Below are positions 17,294 to 25,093 of a stretch of 64,000 bases of DNA, piece after piece. This DNA comes from CAYOPZ01 sp964406005 (GTDB taxonomy: Bacteria; Bacteroidota; Bacteroidia; Bacteroidales; SM23-62), in assembly GCA_964406005.1 (NCBI GenBank), contig CAYOPZ010000011.1, positions 23,813 to 87,812 on the forward strand, written 5' to 3'. Under the pieces are notes generated by a model. It had not been told where the DNA came from. It searched no databases and saw only the letters and a program-made list of their open reading frames with translations. The number at the start of each line of letters is the position of its first letter. The stretch's first letter is position 1. The position numbers were made by a program, and so were the translations under genes.

Positions 17294-17448
17294 CCCATCA
17301 TTTTACGGATCTTGAGAATGGTAACCTGCCTGTATTGTTCATCCAGGCTGGCATCCATTTTTTCCTGATCGCCGAATGCATTGCGCCTGTCGTCTTCCAG
17401 GCGGAGAATTCTTTCCTCACATCGTCTTATTTGCTGGTCTATGTCCAT
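17287..17448 (-). CDS. small coiled-coil-like protein, unknown
   Basis: A 53-codon frame from ATG 17448 to TGA 17289-17287. It starts MDIDQQIRRCEERILRLEDD and ends in RQVTILKIRKMMGY. It is rich in Arg, Glu and Asp with heptad-like spacing, and looks like a real small helical protein rather than noise. Its 3' end overlaps the convergent membrane protein gene by 7 nt. No clear promoter or ribosome binding site is seen. I do not recognise the family. Confidence 0.5.
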   Translation of the reverse strand: MDIDQQIRRCEERILRLEDDRRNAFGDQEKMDASLDEQYRQVTILKIRKMMGY

Positions 17449-17536
17449 CGTTTTAAGTTACCGGATTCGTACCGGCGGATGCCTTTCACGAATTCCACTA
17501 ATAAGACGATTAAAACGATTATTCGTTACAGATTTT

Positions 17537-18400
17537 TTAGGGGACCCTGCGTAGATTTTCTCCATCAGGATTATTGTCCCTGACGATCTGTTCATTTAAT
17601 TTGCCCCTGCTGTAACCGTCCGGATCAATGCTGATATTGTCATAACCAAGGGATTTCAGGTAAGTCTCCACCTTTTTTTTCACTTCGGGACCGGTCAGCC
17701 GGGATACCTGCTCAGGATCTACTTCAATCCTGACCGACCTGCCGGTGTGTCTGGCCCGGATATTCCTGAATCCCAGATCTTCAAGGTAGGCCTCTGCCCT
17801 GTCAACCATCTGCAGCTTTGTCCTGTCGATTTTTTCACCATAGGGAAACCTGGATGAAAGGCAGGCAAGTTCATCCTTGTTCCAGGTGGGCAATTTCAGT
17901 TCGCGGGACAATTCACGAATTTCCTTTTTGGTAAGACCGGCTTCCAGTAAGGGACTTCTTACACCACGCTCCCGCAGGGCTTTCATGCCGGGACGATGGT
18001 CACTCATATCATCAAGGTTCGATCCGTCGGCAAGATTCCTGAATGCTCCGCTTTCAAAGATCCTTTCGATGCTGTCAAACATTTCGCTTTTACAAAAATA
18101 GCAGCGGTTTACAGGATTCTTGATATAATTGCTGTCCTCGAGTTCATGCGTATCGATAACACGGATATTGGCCTGAAAAGAAGCAGCAACTTCGATGGCC
18201 CTTTTATATTCACGGGAAGGGAAGGCGGGAGAAACGGCGAGTACACCAAGTGACCTGTCCTTGAGTACGTCCGTTGCCACCTTCAGAAGAAAAGTACTGT
18301 CCACTCCTCCCGAATAAGCCACGGTGATCTCGCCCATTTCAGACAGAATTTTCTTCAGCCTGATATATTTCTGATAACTTGTGCCATGCCCCCGGTCCAT
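17537..18400 (-). CDS. larE: ATP-dependent sacrificial sulfur transferase LarE family
   Basis: PP-loop ATP pyrophosphatase of the LarE family. LarE normally puts sulfur onto the pyridinium dicarboxylate of the nickel-pincer cofactor of lactate racemase. The PP-loop is in ITVAYSGGVDSTFLLKVA. NPVNRCYFCKSEMF and DELACLSSRFPYGEKI supply three cysteines in the arrangement I associate with family members that carry an iron-sulfur cluster; that assignment is inference. The ATG at 18400 gives 287 residues. The frame runs 18 codons further without family likeness. No larA, larB or larC lies nearby. Confidence 0.85.
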   Translation of the reverse strand: MDRGHGTSYQKYIRLKKILSEMGEITVAYSGGVDSTFLLKVATDVLKDRSLGVLAVSPAFPSREYKRAIEVAASFQANIRVIDTHELEDSNYIKNPVNRCYFCKSEMFDSIERIFESGAFRNLADGSNLDDMSDHRPGMKALRERGVRSPLLEAGLTKKEIRELSRELKLPTWNKDELACLSSRFPYGEKIDRTKLQMVDRAEAYLEDLGFRNIRARHTGRSVRIEVDPEQVSRLTGPEVKKKVETYLKSLGYDNISIDPDGYSRGKLNEQIVRDNNPDGENLRRVP

Positions 18401-18477
18401 ATCGCTAAAAATATGAATAAAATCCAAACATGATGCTGAATTTATTGAAAACAATATCCCGATGTCAATACATAATA

Positions 18478-18509
18478 TTTGTTGAATTTCTGTTTTATAA
18501 GTAAATTTC
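18478..18509 (+). promoter_or_regulatory. candidate promoter for the Gfo/Idh/MocA gene
   Basis: TTTG (18478-18481), a 20-nt spacer, then TAAATTTC (18502-18509), one base off TAnnTTTG. This leaves an untranslated leader of about 100 nt before the ATG at 18614. The leader is AT-rich and ends in a strong AGGAGG. Confidence 0.45.
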
Positions 18510-18613
18510 GTTTCAGGATGGATTTATAGGTTTTAATTACAACCAGCCTACATGTTTTTATCAGCTAACCTTTTTTTTACTAAATATTAATTAAAATACA
18601 AGGAGGTTTGTCA

Positions 18614-20152
18614 ATGAGTAAAAGCGAAAAAAGCCAAAAAAACAAAAGCAGGAGTCTGACAAGACGTGACTTTATAAGCACTGCTGGCGCTGCTACGGCA
18701 GCATTTACAATTATTCCCCGCCATGTAATGGCTCGATCCGGTTTCACTGCCCCGAGCGATATGGTGAATATAGCCGGTATCGGGATCGGAAGTCAGGGTG
18801 GTGGCGACATACAACAGCTGGCAACACCCGATGAAGCCATCATCAGGCCACAGCGCAACATGAACGGTACACCTATGACGCCGGAACAAATTGCTGCCCG
18901 AGAGGCCAGAATGGCCGAAATGATGGCCGAAATGGCTGCCCGGCGTCCACAGGGCGAGGGTGGAATCGATCCTGACAATCCCTTACAGATGGGTGAAGCC
19001 GGCCAGCGGGAAATCAGACTGGCCAATGTTTATGCATTGTGCGATGTGGATTCCGATTATGCCGGTTATATTTTCAAAGGCTATCCAAAGGCCAAGATCT
19101 ACAGTGACTGGCGTGAAATGCTGGAAAAGGAACCATCGATTGATGCAATCGTCATAGGTACACCGGATCACAACCATGCTCCCATAGCCGCGGCTTTTAT
19201 AAGAGAGAAAAAGCATGTTTACGTTGAAAAACCCATGGCAAAAACCATCTATGAATGCCGCAGGCTTGCCGAACTTGCAAAGGAATATGATGTGGTCACC
19301 CAGATGGGCAACCAGGGACATGCGCTGGAAGGAAGCCGCAGAACGGTTGAATGGATACAGGGTGGAGTTATTGGACCTGTGAGGGAAGTACATTTGTCTA
19401 CAAATCGTCCGATCTGGCCGCAGGGGGATTTGACCCGTCCGGCAGGCGTACCGGTTCCGGAGCATTTAAACTGGGATGTATGGCTCGGACCTGCACCAAA
19501 GAAGGATTACAATCCCGATGTCTGTCATTTCAACTGGCGGGGATTGCAGGACTATGGAACAGGCGCCATGGGAGATATGGGGGCACATATCTTTGATGCA
19601 CCGATATGGGCATTAAACCTGGGCATGCCAACCAGGATACAGGCTACCTCCACACCTTACAGTAACGATTATTTGCCATGGGCTGAGTATATGACATATG
19701 AATTTCCTGCCCGTGGTGATATGCCGCCTGTGAAAGTATTATGGTGTGACGGTGGTCTCAGACCTCCGCGTCCGAAAGAATTGGAAGCCGGCCGTCGTAT
19801 CGCTGATGCCGTTTACTACGGTGAAAAGGGCATTATGATGCACGGCAGTCATGGCGCGATGCCGGAGCTTGTTCCGGCAGATGCAGATTTCAAAGGACCT
19901 GATCCCTGGATGCCCCGCACAGGAAATATCTTCGAAGATTGGATCGATGGAATCAAGAATGGCAGGAAATCAAGCAATGATTTTTCTATATCCGCAAAAG
20001 TTACCGAGATCATGCTGTTGACGAACATTGCCGTGATGTCTCAGAATGCCAACATGATACTGGATTATGATGCAGAGAACATGAAAATCACCAACCTGCC
20101 CGAGGCCAATGATTTGTTCCATTATGAATACCGTGAGGGCTGGACGTTGTAG
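18614..20152 (+). CDS. Tat-exported Gfo/Idh/MocA family oxidoreductase
   Basis: Predicted periplasmic NAD(P)-dependent sugar-type oxidoreductase of 512 residues. The N terminus has a twin-arginine signal (LTRRDFISTAGAATAAFTII). The Rossmann part holds NIAGIGIGSQGGG, and DAIVIGTPDHNHAPIAAAFI with HVYVEKPMAKTIYE gives the conserved EKP Lys. A Met/Ala/Arg-rich insert (about residues 95-115) interrupts the first domain. The start is ATG 18614, placed by AGGAGG at 18601-18606; an in-frame TTG lies two codons earlier. Such proteins often act on glycosides or inositols; substrate unknown. It is convergent with a Tat-signal TIM-barrel gene across a shared terminator. Confidence 0.88.
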   Translation: MSKSEKSQKNKSRSLTRRDFISTAGAATAAFTIIPRHVMARSGFTAPSDMVNIAGIGIGSQGGGDIQQLATPDEAIIRPQRNMNGTPMTPEQIAAREARMAEMMAEMAARRPQGEGGIDPDNPLQMGEAGQREIRLANVYALCDVDSDYAGYIFKGYPKAKIYSDWREMLEKEPSIDAIVIGTPDHNHAPIAAAFIREKKHVYVEKPMAKTIYECRRLAELAKEYDVVTQMGNQGHALEGSRRTVEWIQGGVIGPVREVHLSTNRPIWPQGDLTRPAGVPVPEHLNWDVWLGPAPKKDYNPDVCHFNWRGLQDYGTGAMGDMGAHIFDAPIWALNLGMPTRIQATSTPYSNDYLPWAEYMTYEFPARGDMPPVKVLWCDGGLRPPRPKELEAGRRIADAVYYGEKGIMMHGSHGAMPELVPADADFKGPDPWMPRTGNIFEDWIDGIKNGRKSSNDFSISAKVTEIMLLTNIAVMSQNANMILDYDAENMKITNLPEANDLFHYEYREGWTL

Positions 20153-20173
20153 TTATTTCAAGATATACTGCAG

Positions 20174-20211
20174 GCAAATAAAAACCCGGATGAAGCCGGG
20201 TTTTTATTTGC
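20174..20211. terminator. bidirectional intrinsic terminator
   Basis: A perfect 16-bp inverted repeat, GCAAATAAAAACCCGG / CCGGGTTTTTATTTGC, with a 6-nt loop ATGAAG lies between two convergent genes. The A and T flanks give a T-tract on both strands, so it can end transcription from either side. Confidence 0.9.
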
Positions 20212-20236
20212 TTTCCTGTTTTTTATACCTGGAGAG

Positions 20237-21292
20237 CTAAATAAGGATCTGCCTGCAATAATTCACACAGGTTCTGACTTCTTTCACAGGGTTTGACCAT
20301 GCGGGGACCGGGTATTCCAGCTCGATATCGCAGTAAATGGGCCATTTTTCCCTCTGGATCAGTTTAAGCACATCCGCGATCGGCATTTCTCCCTGACCCC
20401 AGACCTGGTTGGTATTGGGAGGGTCGGTGTCAGGTCCGGTCTTATCCTTCAGGTGTATGCTGACGATCCGGTCATGATACTTTTCGATAATGGTATTGGG
20501 ATGCAGGCCTGTCGATCCGAAAAAGTGTCCTGCATCGAAATTAAGCATAATGGCAGGAGATATTTCCAGAAAAGGATCCACGCTGAAACCTTCTTCGGCA
20601 AACTGCATGTGCTGATGAAAAATGGCATACATGCCATGTTTTTCGGCAAAAGGTGCAAGACGCCGGCATGCTTCCTCACCTATCTCATTGGTAACCCCCT
20701 TTGCGCCCATTATCTTGGCAGCCTCGAATGCATAGTCTATTTCTTCATCCGACCAGTTGGCTGGTGAAAATTTAACAATATGGACTGATATACCTGCATC
20801 ATCATACATTTTGCGGACTTCTTCATATTTTTCCATGGGTGCCGATATGCGCCATTGACGAAGTGCTTCCTGTGATTCGGCAGCTTTTTGTTCAAGTTCG
20901 GCCAATTCCTCCTCTGACATTTCCTCTGCCTGGCCTCCCGGAAACCTCATTCCACCGGGAGCACCCATCCGCATCCTCGGCACTCTGACAAGTTCCGGGG
21001 CACCCATCCATTGTTCGATGCCGGAAGACATCAATTCAATTGAGCTTACTCCGGAATCAATGCAGGCCTGGAGGGTTTCCTCAACACCATTGACGCCACG
21101 AAAGCTGTAGGTGATGGTCCCGATCTGGACACCTCCAAAAGTAGAATCGGGCAGGTTGCTCGCTTTGCCCTGGATTGCACCTGTGCCTCGGAAATTCAGT
21201 GGTGCAATAGAAAATGCTGCTGTTCCGGTAGCAACGGTTCCTAAAAATTGACGCCTGGATACCTGTCCGGCTTTCTTGTTTTGGTTCTTCAT
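20237..21292 (-). CDS. sugar phosphate isomerase/epimerase family protein (xylose isomerase-like TIM barrel), exported
   Basis: A 351-residue protein with a twin-arginine-like signal (VSRRQFLGTVATGTAAFSIAP). It has an AP-endonuclease-2/xylose isomerase-like TIM barrel: IGTITYSFRGVNGVEETLQA, GVSSIELMSSGIE, FHQHMQFAE, LNFDAGHFFGSTG, IVSIHLKDKTGP and YCDIELEYP, with the usual His, Asp and Glu metal ligands. A Met/Gly/Glu-rich insert occupies about residues 100-140. It faces the Gfo/Idh/MocA gene. The two families often work together on sugar alcohols or keto-sugars, so a shared pathway is a fair inference. Confidence 0.85.
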   Translation of the reverse strand: MKNQNKKAGQVSRRQFLGTVATGTAAFSIAPLNFRGTGAIQGKASNLPDSTFGGVQIGTITYSFRGVNGVEETLQACIDSGVSSIELMSSGIEQWMGAPELVRVPRMRMGAPGGMRFPGGQAEEMSEEELAELEQKAAESQEALRQWRISAPMEKYEEVRKMYDDAGISVHIVKFSPANWSDEEIDYAFEAAKIMGAKGVTNEIGEEACRRLAPFAEKHGMYAIFHQHMQFAEEGFSVDPFLEISPAIMLNFDAGHFFGSTGLHPNTIIEKYHDRIVSIHLKDKTGPDTDPPNTNQVWGQGEMPIADVLKLIQREKWPIYCDIELEYPVPAWSNPVKEVRTCVNYCRQILI

Positions 21293-21335
21293 AAGTTCAA
21301 GATTTTAAGTTATTGCCAGTGAATTAATTCTCATA

Positions 21336-21365
21336 CAAATTAACAATTATGCATTTTTATGTCAA
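21336..21365 (-). promoter_or_regulatory. candidate promoter for the TIM-barrel gene
   Basis: Minus strand: TTG (21365-21363), a 19-nt spacer, then TTAATTTG (21343-21336), one base off TAnnTTTG. It lies 44 nt before the ATG. Confidence 0.4.
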
Positions 21366-21630
21366 CATGTTTATCATTTTTCTTAATTCAGAATTATTTA
21401 TGACATTATAGCAGATTTTATTATATTATACTGACATTATGACATTGTCGCCTTGTGAATATTCCTTTTTTTTACATCGGATATAAGTAACTAATACGTT
21501 GTTTTGTAGCTGGTTACAATAGAATATTATTTGTGAAATGATTCATTGGCATTTTCTTTGCCAGTACAACCTGTGGATGGTTTTTTAAATATAAAAACAT
21601 TGTTTAATTAAAAAAATGGAGGGCATAGCC
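21366..21630. other. AT-rich intergenic region upstream of hsp20
   Basis: No gene is seen here. TGACATT occurs three times between about 21400 and 21450. An inverted repeat TGGCA-N7-TGCCA lies at 21547-21563, about 65 nt before the Hsp20 start, and could be an operator. No good TTG/TAnnTTTG pair is found for hsp20; TTTG at 21503-21506 with TATTATTTG at 21525-21533 is the nearest and has an extra base. I see no CIRCE element. Confidence 0.4.
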
Positions 21631-22083
21631 ATGACATTAGCAAGATTATCAAACAGCAATTTTCCATCGTTCCCTTCATTATTTGACAAATTTTTCGAAG
21701 GGGATCTGATGGATTGGTCACATTCCAATTTTGCCGGAACAAGGTCGACATTACCTGCGGTCAACATCAGGGAAAACGAAAACGAATACCTGATCGAAGT
21801 TGCCGCACCCGGCATGAAAAAGGAAGATTTCAAAGTGAATTACAGCAACGGCCGTCTTACAATTTCATCTGAAAAGCAGGATGAATTCAAGGAAGACGAA
21901 GGGAACGGGTACACCCGTCGTGAATTCTGCTACCAGTCTTTCCAGAGAACCTTTACGGTTCAGGAATATTCGGTAGACAGCGGCAAGATCAGCGCAAAAT
22001 ACAGCGATGGCATTCTTCATGTCACCTTGCCGAAGCGGGATGAGGCCAAGCCAAAACCGTCCCGGGAAATCAAGATCTCATAA
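21631..22083 (+). CDS. Hsp20/alpha-crystallin family small heat-shock protein
   Basis: ATP-independent holdase. After a short N-terminal arm (MTLARLSNSNFPSFPSLFDKF), the alpha-crystallin domain runs from about residue 40 to 135 (PAVNIRENENEYLIEVAAPG, ISAKYSDGILHVTLPK). The end is EIKIS, close to the usual IxI tail. I prefer ATG 21631 because GGAGGG (21618-21623) is well placed for it. The ATG at 21616 overlaps that site and would add MEGIA. It is followed by a terminator and then clpB, so both heat-shock genes sit together but may be transcribed separately. Confidence 0.92.
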   Translation: MTLARLSNSNFPSFPSLFDKFFEGDLMDWSHSNFAGTRSTLPAVNIRENENEYLIEVAAPGMKKEDFKVNYSNGRLTISSEKQDEFKEDEGNGYTRREFCYQSFQRTFTVQEYSVDSGKISAKYSDGILHVTLPKRDEAKPKPSREIKIS

Positions 22084-22105
22084 TTCCATGAGATGAAGTC
22101 AAACC

Positions 22106-22139
22106 CGGGCAAGGGAAGTGTCCTTTGCCCGAGTTTTTT
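22106..22139 (+). terminator. intrinsic terminator after hsp20
   Basis: A 10-bp stem CGGGCAAGGG / TCCTTTGCCCG (one G-U pair) with a 6-nt loop is followed by AG and six T. It separates hsp20 from clpB. Confidence 0.85.
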
Positions 22140-22165
22140 CATGGTAAGTATACAGGGAAGAAACA

Positions 22166-24784
22166 ATGCAATTTGACAGGTTTACAATAAAATCACAGGA
22201 AGCCGTTCAACGGGCTCAGCAAACTGCTGAAGAACTTGGAAATCAAGCCATTGAATGCGGTCACCTTCTTAAAGGCATTATGGAGGTGGATGAAAATGTT
22301 CTGCCCTTCATTCTGAAAAAACTCTCCGTCAACGGAAATAATTTAAGCCGTGCCCTTGATGATATCCTTCAGGGGTATGCCAGGGTCAGCGGGGGACAGC
22401 CCTACCTGTCCAAAAATGCAAATGACGCACTTGTAAAAGCGCAGAATTCCATAAAAAATACCGGTGACGATTATGTATCCCTGGAACATCTCCTGACGGG
22501 CCTGCTGAAGGTGAACGATCCGGTTTCCGGTATGCTTAAGGATGCCGGACTGAACGAAAAAGATCTTATGACAGCAATCGCTGCCCTGAGAAAAGGAAGC
22601 AGGGTCACAAGCCAGGGGGCCGAGAATACCTATAATGCCTTATCAAGGTATGCGACAAACCTTAACGAAACGGCAAAGAGCGGAAAGCTTGATCCCGTGA
22701 TCGGAAGGGATGAAGAGATACGCAGGGTGCTCCGGATTCTGGCGAGAAGGACCAAGAACAATCCCATCCTTGTCGGAGAACCCGGAGTGGGCAAAACTGC
22801 AATAGCGGAAGGCATGGCTTTCAGGATTGTAAACGGGGATGTTCCGGATGACCTGCTGGCTAAGGAAATATATTCACTTGATATGGGGGCCTTGATTGCC
22901 GGCGCAAAATACAAGGGTGAATTTGAAGAACGCCTGAAATCCGTTGTGAAGGAAGTGGTGAATTCAGATGGCAACATCGTGCTTTTTATCGATGAGATTC
23001 ATACCCTTGTAGGGGCAGGCGGCAGCGGTGAAGGAGCCATGGATGCCGCCAATATCCTTAAACCGGCACTCGCCAGGGGAGAGCTGCGCTGCATCGGAGC
23101 CACTACCCTGAATGAATACCAGAAATATTTCGAGAAGGACAAGGCCCTTGAACGGAGGTTTCAGAAGGTCACGATCGACGAGCCTTCCGAAGAAGACGCC
23201 GTATCCATACTCCGTGGCATCAAGGAGCGATATGAAAATTATCACAGGATAAGGATCCGGGATGAGGCCATTGTGGCTGCGGTTCAATTGTCCATGCGTT
23301 ACATCACGGACCGTTTCCTTCCCGATAAAGCCATCGACCTGGTGGATGAGGCCGCAGCCCATCTCCGGATGGAAATGAATTCCAAGCCGGAAGAAATCGA
23401 TACGCTTGACCGGAAATTGCAGCAACTTGAAATAGAAAGGGAGGCCTACAAGAGGGAAAAGGACAAAGAGCGCCTTCCGGTTATAAACAAACAGCTGGCA
23501 GAACTGGAAGAAGAAAGGAAACAGATGATGGCTTTGTGGGAAGAGGAAAAATCGGTGATCTCCAGGATACAGCAATATAAACAGCAAATCGAGGAACTGA
23601 AATTCAGGGCTGAAAAGGCCGAGCGGGAAGGTGATTTCGGAAATGTGGCCGAGATAAGGTACGGACAGCTTCCCGGGCTTGAGGATGCGCTTGGAAAGGA
23701 GGTTGAAATCCTTCAGCAATATGAAAACAAAGGGAAACGGCTGGTACGGGAAGAGATCACCTCTGAAGACATCGCCCATGTTGTTGCCCGGTGGACAGGC
23801 ATACCTGTTTCCCGTATGCTGCAGAGCGACAGGGAAAAACTGCTCCATATCGAAGATGAGCTGCATAAACGGGTTGTGGGACAGGATGAGGCCATCCGGG
23901 CCGTTGCATCGGCCATACGAAGGAGCCGCACGGGCATGGGTGATGAGCACCGTCCCATCGGTTCTTTCCTTTTTCTGGGAACCACAGGGGTGGGGAAAAC
24001 GGAACTTGCAAAAGCCCTTGCCGAATACCTGTTCAACGATGAAAAATCAATAACACGCATCGATATGAGCGAGTACCAGGAAAGGCATGCCGTTTCCCGC
24101 CTTGTGGGCGCACCTCCCGGTTATGTGGGATATGAGGAAGGCGGGCAGCTCACCGAAGCGGTCAGGAGAAAACCCTATTCGGTGATTCTACTTGACGAGA
24201 TTGAAAAAGCGCACCCCGATGCATTTAATATCCTGCTGCAGGTGCTGGAGGACGGACGGCTGACGGACAACAAGGGACGTGTGGCCAATTTCAAGAATAC
24301 AATCATAATAATGACGTCCAACCTGGGCTCGGATATCATAAGAGAAAACTTCGAATCCCTCGAGGAAAGCACGATGACAGAAGTATTTGAAAATACAAGC
24401 AGACAGCTGTTTGACCTGTTGAAAAGAAGTGTGCGCCCGGAATTTCTCAACCGGATAGACGAGGTCATCATCTTCCGTCCCCTGTCAAGGGATGACATAG
24501 GGGGAATCATTCATATCCAGCTTGAAAACCTGCGTAAAACACTGGCCGGACAGGGCATCAGCTTCCGGGCAACACCGGAGTGCATTGAATTCCTGAAAAG
24601 GGAAGGATTTGATCCCCGGTTCGGGGCAAGGCCTCTAAAAAGGACAATTCAGCGCAAAGTAATGGATATCCTTTCAATGGCCATGCTCGAAGGCCGGATA
24701 AAACACGGGGCAGATATTGTCCTGGATGCCGGAGATCAGAAGATCGTGATCAGGGATGTGGTGTACGATGAAAAACAAATGTAA
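22166..24784 (+). CDS. clpB: ATP-dependent disaggregase ClpB
   Basis: Hexameric AAA+ chaperone that rescues aggregated proteins with DnaK and small heat-shock proteins. The 872 residues show the N domain with two Clp repeats (1-150), AAA-1 with Walker A GEPGVGKTAIAE and Walker B VLFIDEIHTLVGAG, the long coiled-coil middle domain (about 410-530) that separates ClpB from ClpA/ClpC, AAA-2 with GTTGVGKTELAKALAE and VILLDEIEKAHPD, and the C-terminal small domain. It lies downstream of hsp20. The stop codon is 12 nt before an N run. Confidence 0.97.
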   Translation: MQFDRFTIKSQEAVQRAQQTAEELGNQAIECGHLLKGIMEVDENVLPFILKKLSVNGNNLSRALDDILQGYARVSGGQPYLSKNANDALVKAQNSIKNTGDDYVSLEHLLTGLLKVNDPVSGMLKDAGLNEKDLMTAIAALRKGSRVTSQGAENTYNALSRYATNLNETAKSGKLDPVIGRDEEIRRVLRILARRTKNNPILVGEPGVGKTAIAEGMAFRIVNGDVPDDLLAKEIYSLDMGALIAGAKYKGEFEERLKSVVKEVVNSDGNIVLFIDEIHTLVGAGGSGEGAMDAANILKPALARGELRCIGATTLNEYQKYFEKDKALERRFQKVTIDEPSEEDAVSILRGIKERYENYHRIRIRDEAIVAAVQLSMRYITDRFLPDKAIDLVDEAAAHLRMEMNSKPEEIDTLDRKLQQLEIEREAYKREKDKERLPVINKQLAELEEERKQMMALWEEEKSVISRIQQYKQQIEELKFRAEKAEREGDFGNVAEIRYGQLPGLEDALGKEVEILQQYENKGKRLVREEITSEDIAHVVARWTGIPVSRMLQSDREKLLHIEDELHKRVVGQDEAIRAVASAIRRSRTGMGDEHRPIGSFLFLGTTGVGKTELAKALAEYLFNDEKSITRIDMSEYQERHAVSRLVGAPPGYVGYEEGGQLTEAVRRKPYSVILLDEIEKAHPDAFNILLQVLEDGRLTDNKGRVANFKNTIIIMTSNLGSDIIRENFESLEESTMTEVFENTSRQLFDLLKRSVRPEFLNRIDEVIIFRPLSRDDIGGIIHIQLENLRKTLAGQGISFRATPECIEFLKREGFDPRFGARPLKRTIQRKVMDILSMAMLEGRIKHGADIVLDAGDQKIVIRDVVYDEKQM

Positions 24785-24795
24785 AGAGCAGCCTT

Positions 24796-24895
24796 NNNNN
24801 NNNNNNNNNNNNNNNNNNNNNNNNNNNNNNNNNNNNNNNNNNNNNNNNNNNNNNNNNNNNNNNNNNNNNNNNNNNNNNNNNNNNNNNNNNNNNNN
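24796..24895. other. assembly gap (100 N) flanked by an identical 17-bp sequence
   Basis: Exactly 100 N, the usual placeholder for a gap of unknown size. The 17 bases before it (24779-24795) and after it (24896-24912) are identical, ATGTAAAGAGCAGCCTT, and include the clpB stop codon. The two contigs therefore seem to overlap, and the true sequence probably reads straight through with no missing DNA. No gene is seen from 24785 to 25093 apart from the repeat starting at 24901. Confidence 0.85.
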
Positions 24896-24900
24896 ATGTA

Positions 24901-24952
24901 AAGAGCAGCCTTAAATCTGTGATTTCCAGCTGCGGTTTTATATCTGCCTTCT
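24901..24952 (+). repeat. 52-bp repeat, copy next to the N gap
   Basis: This stretch, from AAGAGCAGCCTTAAATCT to TATCTGCCTTCT, matches the reverse complement of 63949-64000 in 51 of 52 positions. It holds the palindrome CAGCTG. It lies just downstream of clpB. It codes for nothing evident and I found no third copy in the window. Confidence 0.85.
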
Positions 24953-25093
24953 TATATCCCGAGTGATCATTTTTAAATCCGGAGATTTTACCGCCTGAAT
25001 TTGAATTTTGCAAATGGGTTTCTTAACATTGTCCTTTCTGCGTGGCCCTGCATTGCCAAAGACTGATCCGTACCACGAACCCGGCAACCGTTT

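Noticed and set aside
21400..21450. TGACATT repeats as a CRISPR or iteron-like array
   Set aside because: Three short copies with irregular spacing in AT-rich DNA; no spacers and no replication gene nearby.
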